46,564 nt of DNA from JBAYFX01 sp041666965 (GTDB lineage: Bacteria; Patescibacteriota; Microgenomatia; UBA12405). The stretch lies in the NCBI GenBank assembly GCA_041666965.1, contig JBAYFX010000005.1:1-46564 (forward strand), read 5' to 3'. Under the pieces are notes generated by a model. That model did no database searches and was not told the DNA's origin. It saw only the letters and a list, made by a program, of their open reading frames with translations. The stretch's first letter is position 1. The number at the start of each line of letters is the position of its first letter. Positions 1 through 7,315 of the stretch are shown here, one piece after another. The position numbers and the translations under genes are program-made.

Positions 1-276
1 AGATAGTTCAACTAAATCACCAGGCACACCATTAAAAGCAAGAACTAAAAGAGGTAAACCGTCTACGGCTTGCGTTAATGTTAGTCTTTGACTCGGAGAA
101 CCTTCCGTATTTATAGATAAGCCGGTTATTGGTCTGACTATAGGATTTATCATTATTGTTGCTGTTTCCCCAAAAACCTGAAACCCGACACCGGGGTCTC
201 TTGCTATAACAGTTTCCACTGCCGTACTTTTTAATAATTCGCTGCCACCTCTATTTTTAATTTCGATATTAACCAT
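1..276 (-). CDS. Unrecognised protein, N-terminal 92 codons, cut by window edge
   Basis: An uninterrupted frame runs leftward from an ATG at 276-274 to base 1 and has no stop inside the window, so the C-terminus is missing. The peptide starts MVNIEIKNRGGSELL and is mixed polar and hydrophobic, with many Val, Ile and Thr residues as in a beta-rich fold. I see no signal peptide, membrane segment or known motif. An extended -10 element (TG-a-TATTAT) lies exactly 5 bases before the ATG, which supports both the start and a leaderless transcript. I do not recognise the family, so no function is assigned. The remaining sequence to the left would be needed to classify it. Confidence 0.6.
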   Translation of the reverse strand, partial: MVNIEIKNRGGSELLKSTAVETVIARDPGVGFQVFGETATIMINPIVRPITGLSINTEGSPSQRLTLTQAVDGLPLLVLAFNGVPGDLVELS

Positions 277-281
277 AACAA

Positions 282-290
282 ATAATATCA
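282..290 (-). promoter_or_regulatory. Extended -10 element, leaderless promoter
   Basis: On the minus strand this reads TG-a-TATTAT, followed by 5 bases (ttgtt) and the ATG at 276. With normal sigma-70 spacing transcription would begin at or next to the start codon. No convincing -35 element is visible, as is usual for extended -10 promoters. Confidence 0.55.
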
Positions 291-332
291 CAAAATTACA
301 TTAAGTAAACAGGCCAATACCTCAAAAAACAC

Positions 333-779
333 TTATCTCCCTCTCAGGTAAATTAACTGACCATCATTTACAATCGTTTCGCTTCGCCTCTCTATTCTAT
401 ACAAACAACTTTCAAACCCTAAGGCCAACCATCCTTCGCTTCTTGATTCATAAACCACACTTCTTCTTTGAATTGTTCCATTTTTAACCCAAGCATCATA
501 TACCGTATCTGCAGTAGTACGCCTACTATTGTGTTTCTTTCCGTTATTACTAAGTTCGTTGTGGACTTGAACCTCATTTCTAATCTGAAAGCCTTCCCAT
601 CCCAGTAGCTTAACACCATCTCCAAATGCAGTAACTTTTGTTAACCCTATACAATCCCACACCACAACTGGTCCTACAGCTATCGATCCTTTAATTAGCT
701 GAAAACTCCCTACCATACTATTTAAAATAGGAAACTCCACTCCGTTAGGGCATTTTTCAATACTAAGAAATGTGGACAT
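333..779 (-). CDS. Hypothetical protein, 148 aa
   Basis: A 148-residue frame starts at ATG 779. The sequence MSTFLSIEKCPNGVEF leads into a soluble, mixed-charge protein with a Trp-rich middle (VVVWDCIG, LLGWEGF) and an Arg-rich C-terminal half (IQRRSVVYESRSEGW, YRIERRSE). There is no signal peptide, membrane span or motif I can name. It is transcribed away from the uvrC-like gene and toward the partial gene at 1-276, 56 bases downstream. A weak -10-like TAATAC sits 4 bases before the ATG. A shorter frame is nested in it in another phase and is probably a shadow. Coding status is likely but not certain, because there is no family match to lean on. Confidence 0.5.
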   Translation of the reverse strand: MSTFLSIEKCPNGVEFPILNSMVGSFQLIKGSIAVGPVVVWDCIGLTKVTAFGDGVKLLGWEGFQIRNEVQVHNELSNNGKKHNSRRTTADTVYDAWVKNGTIQRRSVVYESRSEGWLALGFESCLYRIERRSETIVNDGQLIYLRGR

Positions 780-895
780 TTACGTATTAATAATAGGTGG
801 CGTATTCTATCACACAATATATCAGAATTCGGTTCCGAAGTTATATATTCAAAACATCCAAAGTTACCCAAGTCATGATTTAGTTATAATAACTT
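780..895. other. Divergent intergenic region upstream of the uvrC-like gene
   Basis: These 116 AT-rich bases separate two divergent genes. They contain a short perfect inverted repeat, TTCGG-tt-CCGAA (828-839), and the TATAAT box for the rightward gene at 885-890. The inverted repeat is only 5 bp per arm and could be chance. I see no RNA gene here. Confidence 0.4.
885..890 (+). promoter_or_regulatory. TATAAT -10 box, 5 bases before the uvrC-like start
   Basis: A perfect TATAAT is followed by aactt and then ATG at 896. There is no room for a 5' leader or ribosome binding site, so the message is probably leaderless. A -35 element is not clear; TTACCC at 864-869 has a short 15-base spacing. Confidence 0.55.
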
Positions 896-2170
896 ATGTT
901 GGAAAGTATCAAAAAAACCCTAGAATCACTGCCCACTACTCCCGGAGTCTATATTTACCGTAATTCTAACCAAGAAATAATTTATGTGGGTAAGGCCATC
1001 AACCTCAAACGCCGGGTCAATCAGTACTGGCAACGCGACGACGCTCTCGGTCCCAAAACTAAACTTCTGGTTTCCCAAATTACCTCAATTGAAACTATCA
1101 ACCTCGACTCAGAAATTGAAGCACTGATTACCGAAGCCTCACTAATTAAAAAATATTTACCCAAATACAACTCCCAACTTCGAGATGACCGAAGTTACCT
1201 CTATATATGTATTACCCACGACACTCTACCTCGCATTTTTCCCTCTCATCGGGCCAACATCCCCCCCGGAGTTTTGTGGTATGGGCCTTTTCCTGATGGG
1301 GGTTCAGTTCGTCGCCTACTAAACGTTCTCAGACGCATTTTTCCCTTTTATGGTCTTAAAGCTCACCCAACACGGGAGTGTTTGTATTGTCATCTAAATC
1401 TCTGCCCCGGACCTACCCCTGATCCTAAAACTTATCGTCGCAATATAGGTTACGTAAAAAAAATCCTCTCCGGAAACTTTACTTACCTGGTTCGCCGTTG
1501 GGAAAAGGAAATGAAAACCGCCGTAAAACTAGAAGACTTTGAAACCGCTCTCATCATTCGAAATCAATTATTCTCATTTAATTACATTATTTCTGGCTGG
1601 CATCACTTAAACAAGCTATATTCATCAGTTAATTTACACGATGATTTAGCCAGTCGGGCCACCCACGAACTCATGTCCGTCCTCTCCCCCTATTTCAAAC
1701 TGACCGTAATCAACAAAATTGAAGGGTTTGATATTTCCAATTTAGGCGCCAAGTATTTTTCTGGCTCCCAGGTTGTTTGGGAAACAGGTATCATGGATCG
1801 CGCCCAGTACCGCCACTATCGGGTAAACACCAAAATTAGCCAGGATGATCAGTTCATGATCCGTGAGGTCCTCTACCGGCGCCTCAAAAACCCTCAGTGG
1901 CCTTATCCTGACCTCTTTTTAGTTGACGGGGGTAAACCTCAAGTAACTGCTGCCACCCAAGCCCTTGATTTGGCCCAAGTCCATATCCCGGTTATAGGTT
2001 TGGCCAAAAAGGAAGAACTGATTGTAATTAAAACCGAACGTGGTTTTGAAGAAGTCCGCTTACCCAAACATTCTCAAGCACTTCTTTTACTCGAATCAAT
2101 CCGCAACGAAGCCCATCGCTTTGCTAATCGTTACCGCCGCCTTCAAGCTGCTAAAATTAACCAACTGTGA
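896..2170 (+). CDS. uvrC: UvrC-like excinuclease subunit lacking the C-terminal HhH domain
   Basis: This is a nucleotide-excision repair nuclease of the UvrC family, which cuts on both sides of a lesion after UvrAB loading. The GIY-YIG domain lies at about residues 13-95 (TPGVYIYRNS, IIYVGKAINLKRRV). A cysteine cluster (CLYCHLNLC) occupies the place of the family's Fe-S ligands. A UVR-type helical segment is at about 200-235, and the RNase H-like second nuclease domain at about 275-424 (EGFDISNLGAKYFSGS, LFLVDGGKPQV, EAHRFANRY). The protein is 424 residues against about 600 in E. coli and stops right after the RNase H-like domain, so the tandem helix-hairpin-helix DNA-binding part is absent. 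Its stop overlaps the next start as GTGA. The gene start is fixed by the TATAAT box just upstream. Confidence 0.9.
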   Translation: MLESIKKTLESLPTTPGVYIYRNSNQEIIYVGKAINLKRRVNQYWQRDDALGPKTKLLVSQITSIETINLDSEIEALITEASLIKKYLPKYNSQLRDDRSYLYICITHDTLPRIFPSHRANIPPGVLWYGPFPDGGSVRRLLNVLRRIFPFYGLKAHPTRECLYCHLNLCPGPTPDPKTYRRNIGYVKKILSGNFTYLVRRWEKEMKTAVKLEDFETALIIRNQLFSFNYIISGWHHLNKLYSSVNLHDDLASRATHELMSVLSPYFKLTVINKIEGFDISNLGAKYFSGSQVVWETGIMDRAQYRHYRVNTKISQDDQFMIREVLYRRLKNPQWPYPDLFLVDGGKPQVTAATQALDLAQVHIPVIGLAKKEELIVIKTERGFEEVRLPKHSQALLLLESIRNEAHRFANRYRRLQAAKINQL

Positions 2171-2865
2171 ACGCCTACCATTCCGTTTCCGTCGTAATTC
2201 CATGTTTCAATGACGCCTCAACTCTCCCAACCATCATCTCTGTTCTTAATCAGTCAGTAATTGGCCAGGTAGTTATTGTTGATGACGGCTCAAATCCTCC
2301 CTTGCCTCATTCACTAACTTCGCTCCACCCACATCTTACCTTAATTCGCCATCCCCAGAATCTTGGAAAATCTTTGGCCCTAAAAACAGGCCTGGCAGCA
2401 GCCAAGTGTCCGATAATATTATTTCTTGACAGTGATTTACTTGGTTTAACTTCAAGTCATATAAAGTTATTGACTCAACCGGTAATTCGCAAACAATGTA
2501 ATATGTTAATTGGTGAAGTTACTGGTTTACTGCCAATTTTTCAGTTAACCGGTTATTCAATCGCCTACAGCGGCCTTCGTTGTTTCAATAAAACTCTTTC
2601 ACCCATTGTCCGGAAATCCCTTAATCATGTTGGCTACATTAATGGATTTTTAGTTGAAGCCCAAATGAACTCGCTACTATTTGGCCACTATAAAATTTGT
2701 GGCACCAGGCTAGCTGGTTTAAGTCAAAGTTACAAAATATCCAAATTTGGTATTAAAGGTTTAATTAACGACCTAAAGATTATGTATAAAATTGGTACTT
2801 ATCTTGGTTGGTTCCGGCACTTGTCTCAGTTACGTTTTTCTCGCCAGTTAATTACCCGCCATTAG
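2167..2865 (+). CDS. GT2 family glycosyltransferase
   Basis: This is a 232-residue GT-A fold transferase. The nucleotide-sugar half is intact: VSVVIPCFNDASTL at residue 7, then VVIVDDGS, a NLGKSLALKTGL segment and the metal-binding DSD (FLDSDLLG). After about residue 170 the sequence becomes basic and hydrophobic, without the usual C-terminal membrane spans of polyprenol-phosphate transferases. It uses a GTG start overlapping the uvrC-like stop (GTGA), so the two are probably cotranscribed even though their jobs look unrelated. Its 3' end overlaps the convergent tyrS gene by 18 bases. Donor and acceptor cannot be read from the sequence. Confidence 0.8.
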   Translation: MNAYHSVSVVIPCFNDASTLPTIISVLNQSVIGQVVIVDDGSNPPLPHSLTSLHPHLTLIRHPQNLGKSLALKTGLAAAKCPIILFLDSDLLGLTSSHIKLLTQPVIRKQCNMLIGEVTGLLPIFQLTGYSIAYSGLRCFNKTLSPIVRKSLNHVGYINGFLVEAQMNSLLFGHYKICGTRLAGLSQSYKISKFGIKGLINDLKIMYKIGTYLGWFRHLSQLRFSRQLITRH

Positions 2866-3933
2866 TTCTTTCATTCGAGTAATTACTTCTTCTTTACCCT
2901 CAAAATGTTTTCTGGCTGGCTCCAACTTGGCAATCAACCACTCAGCCAAACCATTCTTTAAATCCAGTGGAAAAAGTTTATCCTGACGGTAATCGCTCTC
3001 AATTTCGGCCAACGTAGTGTAAGTTACATCGCCCCCAAACCTCTCGGGTCGCTCAATTTTAAACTCGCCACTCTCACTTCCCCAAAACACCAGTGTTTTG
3101 ACCCAATTAAGTAAGGGGTTAAATTCCACGATCTTAGGTGGCCCGTAGGCCTTTTTAATTTTATTCCGTATTTCATCTGGAGTGTCGTGAACAAATATCG
3201 CACTGTTTGGTTTTGATTTACTCATTTTCAATGATTCATCATCGTTGGTACCCGCCTCCGGTCCACTCAGTCCGGCAATTAGATTCTGATGAATTGCTAC
3301 TGGTGTCATGTGATTCCTTGGAATTTTTTTAATCGCCTCCCTGGCTATTACATGGGCTTTCCTCTGGTCCATTCCCGCATGGGCCAAGTTGACTCCCATT
3401 GTCACAATATCAGCCACTTGAAGTGGTGGGTAAAACAAAGTCGCCATATCCACATCCGTTCCCTGTTTTTTACCCATAATCGAAATCGATCTTAAGTTTC
3501 GTGATAATGTTACCTGTTTCCCAATTTCCATAAAATTCTGCCAGTGTTGAGGGTTAGATTCATAGAGTTGCTTGCCTGAAATAAATTCCACCTCATCACC
3601 CCTAAGTCCAAAGCATTTCAGTGACCCAATCAGCGCTTCTTTAAAGTAATTTTCCGAGGCCCATCTAATGTTCTCCCAGTTGCCACCCAATTTATTATTT
3701 AAAAATGTGTGGAAATCTGCCAAAAATACTCGACACTTTACACCAGCCGCAATAAAATCAGCAATTTTACCCATCGACAAATAACCGGTACCCAAATGTA
3801 CCAGTCCCGAAATTTCAAAACCAATATAATGCGACAGTGGAGTCCCCTTATCAAGTAAGTAAACCAAATCTTCCCGAGTTATTATTTCTTGGCAATTCCT
3901 GCCAATTAACTCTACCTTCGTATTAGTATCCAT
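2848..3933 (-). CDS. tyrS: Tyrosyl-tRNA synthetase, archaeal/eukaryotic type
   Basis: It charges tRNA-Tyr with tyrosine. The 361-residue protein resembles archaeal TyrRS rather than the usual bacterial form. The HIGH-type motif is SGLVHLGT and the KMSKS loop is LKMSKSKPNS. The residues that read tyrosine in the M. jannaschii enzyme are kept: Tyr in HYIGFE, the Tyr, Gln and Asp of FYPPLQVADI, and Gln in GMDQRKAH. This separates it from the related TrpRS. The C-terminal part (ERFGGDVT, PLDLKNGLAEWL) also matches the archaeal form, and the bacterial S4-like tRNA-binding domain is absent. I place the start at ATG 3933, because an in-frame TTG at 3939 overlaps the -10 box. Confidence 0.9.
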   Translation of the reverse strand: MDTNTKVELIGRNCQEIITREDLVYLLDKGTPLSHYIGFEISGLVHLGTGYLSMGKIADFIAAGVKCRVFLADFHTFLNNKLGGNWENIRWASENYFKEALIGSLKCFGLRGDEVEFISGKQLYESNPQHWQNFMEIGKQVTLSRNLRSISIMGKKQGTDVDMATLFYPPLQVADIVTMGVNLAHAGMDQRKAHVIAREAIKKIPRNHMTPVAIHQNLIAGLSGPEAGTNDDESLKMSKSKPNSAIFVHDTPDEIRNKIKKAYGPPKIVEFNPLLNWVKTLVFWGSESGEFKIERPERFGGDVTYTTLAEIESDYRQDKLFPLDLKNGLAEWLIAKLEPARKHFEGKEEVITRMKELMAGN

Positions 3934-3938
3934 ACTCA

Positions 3939-3944
3939 ATTATA
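3939..3944 (-). promoter_or_regulatory. TATAAT -10 box for tyrS, 5 bases before ATG
   Basis: The minus strand reads TATAAT, then tgagt, then ATG at 3933. The geometry matches the boxes of several other genes in this window and implies a leaderless tyrS message. No -35 box is visible. Confidence 0.55.
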
Positions 3945-3984
3945 CTAATAATCTGCCTCATTCTTCTTTCTAATTTTTCGCCCA

Positions 3985-4701
3985 TCAGATCCGTTTGGCC
4001 ATTATTAACAATCGTCGCCAATCTGTACCAAGCGGCCAACAGGTTTGTACAATCAGACTGGTCTTGGCGTCGTCTCGGTAATTTAAATAGCTAATGTCAC
4101 TAGCCGATACAATTTTTTTCTCGGTTACTGCGTAAACCAAAGACTCATCTCCTCGCCTAATTACCATCTGATCGCCAACCACCAAATCTCCTAACATATA
4201 AAATACAGCGTTATTCCTGACTCTGCTTAACCCCTGACTGGTTGAGTGGGCAAATATAAAACTAGCCTGTCCGGTTTCTTCTCCAGGAAGGGGTGTCCCC
4301 TGGGCATGAGCCACTTTTCCCTCATCAAGTACTTTTAAATACTCACTGGCATTAAATGGAGAAATTTTTGTAGCCAGTTTAGCCCTCGCCCCAATCTTTG
4401 GTATTTCAATTTCATAGTTCCAAATTTTTAAGTTACCTGTAACCTGATTAATTGAAGTTGTCGGTTTTGGCTCTAATCTCACTTGTTTGGGTCCCGGTTT
4501 ATAAAACAATCTGACTCTAACGTAGGACGCGACCAATGGTTGATACAAATAACCAAGGTAAACGATTGATACGACAATAACTACATTGGCTGCACTAAAA
4601 ACCCACTGTGCTAAATTACCGGGGTTATTAAACAATACCCCGCTACCTCTTGGTTTTTTTATACTTCTTTTTTTTGGTCTGACTCTTAATAAATCCCACA
4701 C
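3985..4701 (-). CDS. Sortase (transpeptidase), membrane anchored
   Basis: This is a cysteine transpeptidase that attaches proteins with LPxTG-like signals to surface acceptors. From GTG 4701 the protein is 238 residues: a basic N-terminus, one membrane span at about 34-53 (VFSAANVVIVVSIVYLG), then the sortase beta-barrel outside. The catalytic triad is visible as His152 (FIFAHSTS), Cys221 (LIVQTCWP) and Arg229/230 (DWRRLL). An open frame extends upstream to 4836, but an extended -10 box (TGaTAGAAT) ends 5 bases before the GTG, so GTG is preferred. It stands alone, divergent from greA. The MPVTG protein at 22811-23410 is a candidate substrate. The sortase class is not resolved. Confidence 0.87.
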   Translation of the reverse strand: MWDLLRVRPKKRSIKKPRGSGVLFNNPGNLAQWVFSAANVVIVVSIVYLGYLYQPLVASYVRVRLFYKPGPKQVRLEPKPTTSINQVTGNLKIWNYEIEIPKIGARAKLATKISPFNASEYLKVLDEGKVAHAQGTPLPGEETGQASFIFAHSTSQGLSRVRNNAVFYMLGDLVVGDQMVIRRGDESLVYAVTEKKIVSASDISYLNYRDDAKTSLIVQTCWPLGTDWRRLLIMAKRI

Positions 4702-4706
4702 ATTCA

Positions 4707-4715
4707 ATTCTATCA
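4707..4715 (-). promoter_or_regulatory. Extended -10 for the sortase gene, decides its GTG start
   Basis: The minus strand reads TG-a-TAGAAT, then tgaat, then GTG at 4701. The 5-base spacing equals that of other genes here. It makes the upstream in-frame codons unlikely to be translated. Confidence 0.5.
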
Positions 4716-4852
4716 AACCCCAAATCTTTGTTAATAAAAATACATATATAGTATGTTTGATTTGACAAATCGTCATCATTTTTCTAATATACATTCCGCA
4801 GTGGTACAAATAGCGTTTAATAACCGACTTGGTCAATCTAATGACCGTTTTA

Positions 4853-4951
4853 TTACCGGTAACGCTATGTCCATTATTATTTGCCTCACCAAATAGACAA
4901 GGTGGCTGTTATTTCCACCTTCTACATTACTGGGAGGTTTTTTTTGCTACT
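4853..4951 (+). promoter_or_regulatory. greA promoter and structured leader with competing hairpins
   Basis: A possible promoter is TTACCG (4853-4858), a 16-base spacer, then TATTAT (4875-4880). This predicts a leader of about 65 bases, unusual in a window where most leaders appear absent. In the leader, 4899-4905 (aaggtgg) can pair with 4915-4921 (ccacctt). Alternatively, 4917-4922 (accttc) can pair with 4933-4938 (ggaggt), directly followed by a run of eight T. The second hairpin resembles an intrinsic terminator and also hides the only clear Shine-Dalgarno-like GGGAGG. The two are mutually exclusive. The second stem is only 6 bp with one G-T pair, so this remains a hypothesis. Confidence 0.4.
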
Positions 4952-5419
4952 ATGAGCACCAATAACAACAGAACACTACTAACTCAGGCAGGATTTCTTG
5001 AACTGGATTCACAGCTAGCACTCTTTCGCCAAAAGCGTGACCATTTAATCACTCAGATTGAAGAAGTTGCCCTTCCTGATGAAAATGGCGAAGACGGCTT
5101 AGCCACTCAGTTGAAAGAAGAATTAGAAGTCGTTAACGAAAAAATTTCACATCTTGAAGAAGCTTTGGTTAATGCTGAAATTGTTACTGAAAACAAAAAT
5201 GGGGTTATTCAAGTAGGATCGAGAGTCAAGGTGACCATTGCTAATGGTTCCGAAAAAGAATTTAACATTGTCTCTCATTTGGAGTCCAACCCTGCTGCCA
5301 ATAAAATCTCTGATCAGTCACCTTTAGGCCAAGCTCTAATGGGTAAAAAAGTTAACGATCAGTTTAATGTTGAAGCTCCGGTTGGCTCTATTACATACAA
5401 AATCACCGCTGTCCTTTAA
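4952..5419 (+). CDS. greA: GreA-like transcript cleavage factor
   Basis: GreA-family proteins enter the secondary channel of RNA polymerase and stimulate cleavage of backtracked RNA. The 155-residue protein has the two expected parts: an N-terminal coiled coil (LLTQAGFLELDSQL to about residue 80) and a C-terminal FKBP-like domain (VQVGSRVKVTIANG, ISDQSPLGQALMGKKVND). The usual tip sequence, with its GDLSENAEY-like pattern, is replaced by a short acidic loop (PDENGEDGLATQ), so the catalytic tip is divergent. I start at ATG 4952, which matches the family's N-terminus; an open frame extends upstream but reads through the leader hairpins. lysS follows 9 bases downstream. Confidence 0.85.
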   Translation: MSTNNNRTLLTQAGFLELDSQLALFRQKRDHLITQIEEVALPDENGEDGLATQLKEELEVVNEKISHLEEALVNAEIVTENKNGVIQVGSRVKVTIANGSEKEFNIVSHLESNPAANKISDQSPLGQALMGKKVNDQFNVEAPVGSITYKITAVL

Positions 5420-5428
5420 AATAACTCA

Positions 5429-7315
5429 ATGTCAGATTTAATCGGCCAACGTCTTGAGAAGTTAAAAAAAATAAAACAATCAGGCGTTAATCCTTTTCCC
5501 CAACCTAATTTAACCCTTAAGCAAACTTGTCTTGAAGCGTGCGTTTCTTTGGGTAAAGAAGTCGTCCTGGCTGGTCGTATCATGGGAATACGGGGACACG
5601 GAAAAATTTTGTTTGCTGATCTTCGGGATCAGACTGGTAAGATCCAACTCTTTTTTCAGCAAAAAGTCTTAGGTGACCGTATGGATTTCCTAACTAACTT
5701 TGATGTGGGGGACATTATTAGCGTCAAAGGAATGGTGATTACTACCAGCGCTGGTGAGGTTACGGTTGATGTAAATGAGTATCAATTACTTAGTAAAAAT
5801 CTTCGTCCGCTTCCTGAAAAATGGCATGGTTTAACTGATATAGAAGAACGTTACCGTCAACGCTATCTGGATTTAGCCATTAATCCCGATGTTCAAAGGC
5901 TCTTTATTTTAAGAGCAAAAATATTAACCGGTCTTCGTCACTTCCTAGACGATCATGGCTTTTTGGAAGTGGAGACTCCTATCCTTCAGCCGATTTATGG
6001 AGGTGCCTCTGCCCGGCCTTTTGTTACCCATCATCAAGCGCTCGACCAGGATATGTACCTGCGTATTTCCGACGAGCTTTATCTTAAGCGCTTAATCGTT
6101 GGTGGATTTGAAAAAGTTTATGAAGTTTCACGCGATTTTAGAAATGAAGGCATGTCCCGCTTTCATAATCCCGAATTTACCCAAGTTGAATTCTATTGGG
6201 CTTATGCTGATTATGACGTACTCATGTCATTTACTGAGGAGCTTATTGCTCACCTGGTAAATCTAACCAACGGTTCCAGTACTGTCACCTATCAGGGTCA
6301 CGACCTCAGTTTCGCCGCTCCTTTTCCCCGCCTGACTTTTCGTGACGCAATTTTAGAACACACCTCAGTTGATATTGACTCACTTAAATCTGTCAAGGAA
6401 TTTTTAAGCGATATAAAATCTAAAAATATAAAACTTGATTTAAATGGAGTCTATGGTCTTGGTGCTCACTTCGATGCGCTTTACAAAGAACATGTTCGGC
6501 CTAAACTCATCGGTCCGCTATTTTTAACCGACTACCCCGCCGAAATGATAGCCCTGGCCAAGCGTAAAGAAAACGACCCCTCAAAAATTGCCTCTTTCCA
6601 GCTATTGGCCTGCGGCACTGAGCTTCTTAAAGCTTACAACGAGTTAAACGACCCGGTAGATCAGTATGAGCGTTGGCAAGAAGAAGAAAAATTGGAAGGT
6701 GAAGGCGCCCAAAACGCTATGGTCCTTGACCGGGATTATATTCGGGCTCTGGAATACGGCATGCCGCCCACTGCCGGCTGGGGTATGGGAATTGATCGGT
6801 TAACTCAATTTTTAACCGACTCTCCTACCATCAAAGACGTCATTCTTTTTCCGACTCTTCGCAATGAACCGGATTCCCAAATCGAATTAACCGTCGAGCA
6901 ACTGACTGCTCCCACTAAAAAGACATCTGCGACAGCTTCTCAAGATATTGGCTTTGCCAACCCATTAGTAGTTATTGGTCAGGTTACTGGAATTGACTCT
7001 ATCGAAAACTCAGATAAATTAAAGCTCTATCATGTAAAAACTTCCCCCACCGATATATTAAACATCACCTCCTCTTGTGACAATGTTAAAGTTGGCGATA
7101 TTGTGCCCGTAGCTCTACCAAACGCCTTGGTATTTGCTCCAAATGGCAAAACCCAAAAAATTAAACCGACTACCTTGCGGGGAATAATGTCTGAGGCCAT
7201 GATGTGTTCGCCTTTAGAGATTGGCGTCTCCGATAATCACACCAGTATTTTCCTTCTGCCCCCAGATCTCTCCCAATTCCTAGGCCAACCCCTCGCCTTA
7301 CATTTCAAAATTTAA
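5429..7315 (+). CDS. lysS: Lysyl-tRNA synthetase (class II) with C-terminal PheT/EMAPII-type tRNA-binding domain
   Basis: It charges tRNA-Lys. The 628-residue protein has an N-terminal OB-fold anticodon domain (about 38-130) and a class II core with TPILQPIYGGASARPF, motif 2 at about 236 (FRNEGMSRFHNPEFTQ) and motif 3 at about 450 (GWGMGIDRLTQFLTD). Ordinary bacterial LysRS ends near residue 500. Here a linker rich in Thr, Lys and Ala is followed by about 115 extra residues (about 510-625) that look like the tRNA-binding domain of PheT or MetRS: VVIGQVTGIDSIENSDKL, VGDIVPVALPNA, TLRGIMSEAMMCSPLEIG. The fusion is in one uninterrupted frame. It follows greA by 9 bases and overlaps the convergent mini-protein gene by 4 bases. 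Confidence 0.93.
   Translation: MSDLIGQRLEKLKKIKQSGVNPFPQPNLTLKQTCLEACVSLGKEVVLAGRIMGIRGHGKILFADLRDQTGKIQLFFQQKVLGDRMDFLTNFDVGDIISVKGMVITTSAGEVTVDVNEYQLLSKNLRPLPEKWHGLTDIEERYRQRYLDLAINPDVQRLFILRAKILTGLRHFLDDHGFLEVETPILQPIYGGASARPFVTHHQALDQDMYLRISDELYLKRLIVGGFEKVYEVSRDFRNEGMSRFHNPEFTQVEFYWAYADYDVLMSFTEELIAHLVNLTNGSSTVTYQGHDLSFAAPFPRLTFRDAILEHTSVDIDSLKSVKEFLSDIKSKNIKLDLNGVYGLGAHFDALYKEHVRPKLIGPLFLTDYPAEMIALAKRKENDPSKIASFQLLACGTELLKAYNELNDPVDQYERWQEEEKLEGEGAQNAMVLDRDYIRALEYGMPPTAGWGMGIDRLTQFLTDSPTIKDVILFPTLRNEPDSQIELTVEQLTAPTKKTSATASQDIGFANPLVVIGQVTGIDSIENSDKLKLYHVKTSPTDILNITSSCDNVKVGDIVPVALPNALVFAPNGKTQKIKPTTLRGIMSEAMMCSPLEIGVSDNHTSIFLLPPDLSQFLGQPLALHFKI

Noticed and set aside
772..963. 63-aa open frame on the plus strand across the uvrC promoter
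   Set aside because: It overlaps the minus-strand gene start and the first codons of the uvrC-like gene in another frame, crosses the TATAAT box, and has no recognisable content.
4702..4836. N-terminal extension of the sortase to 4836
   Set aside because: It would read through the extended -10 box and add a second hydrophobic stretch and cysteines not typical of sortases.
4829..4951. N-terminal extension of greA from a TTG at 4829
   Set aside because: The extra 41 residues do not match any GreA N-terminus and would translate the promoter and hairpin leader; ATG 4952 starts exactly where the family does.
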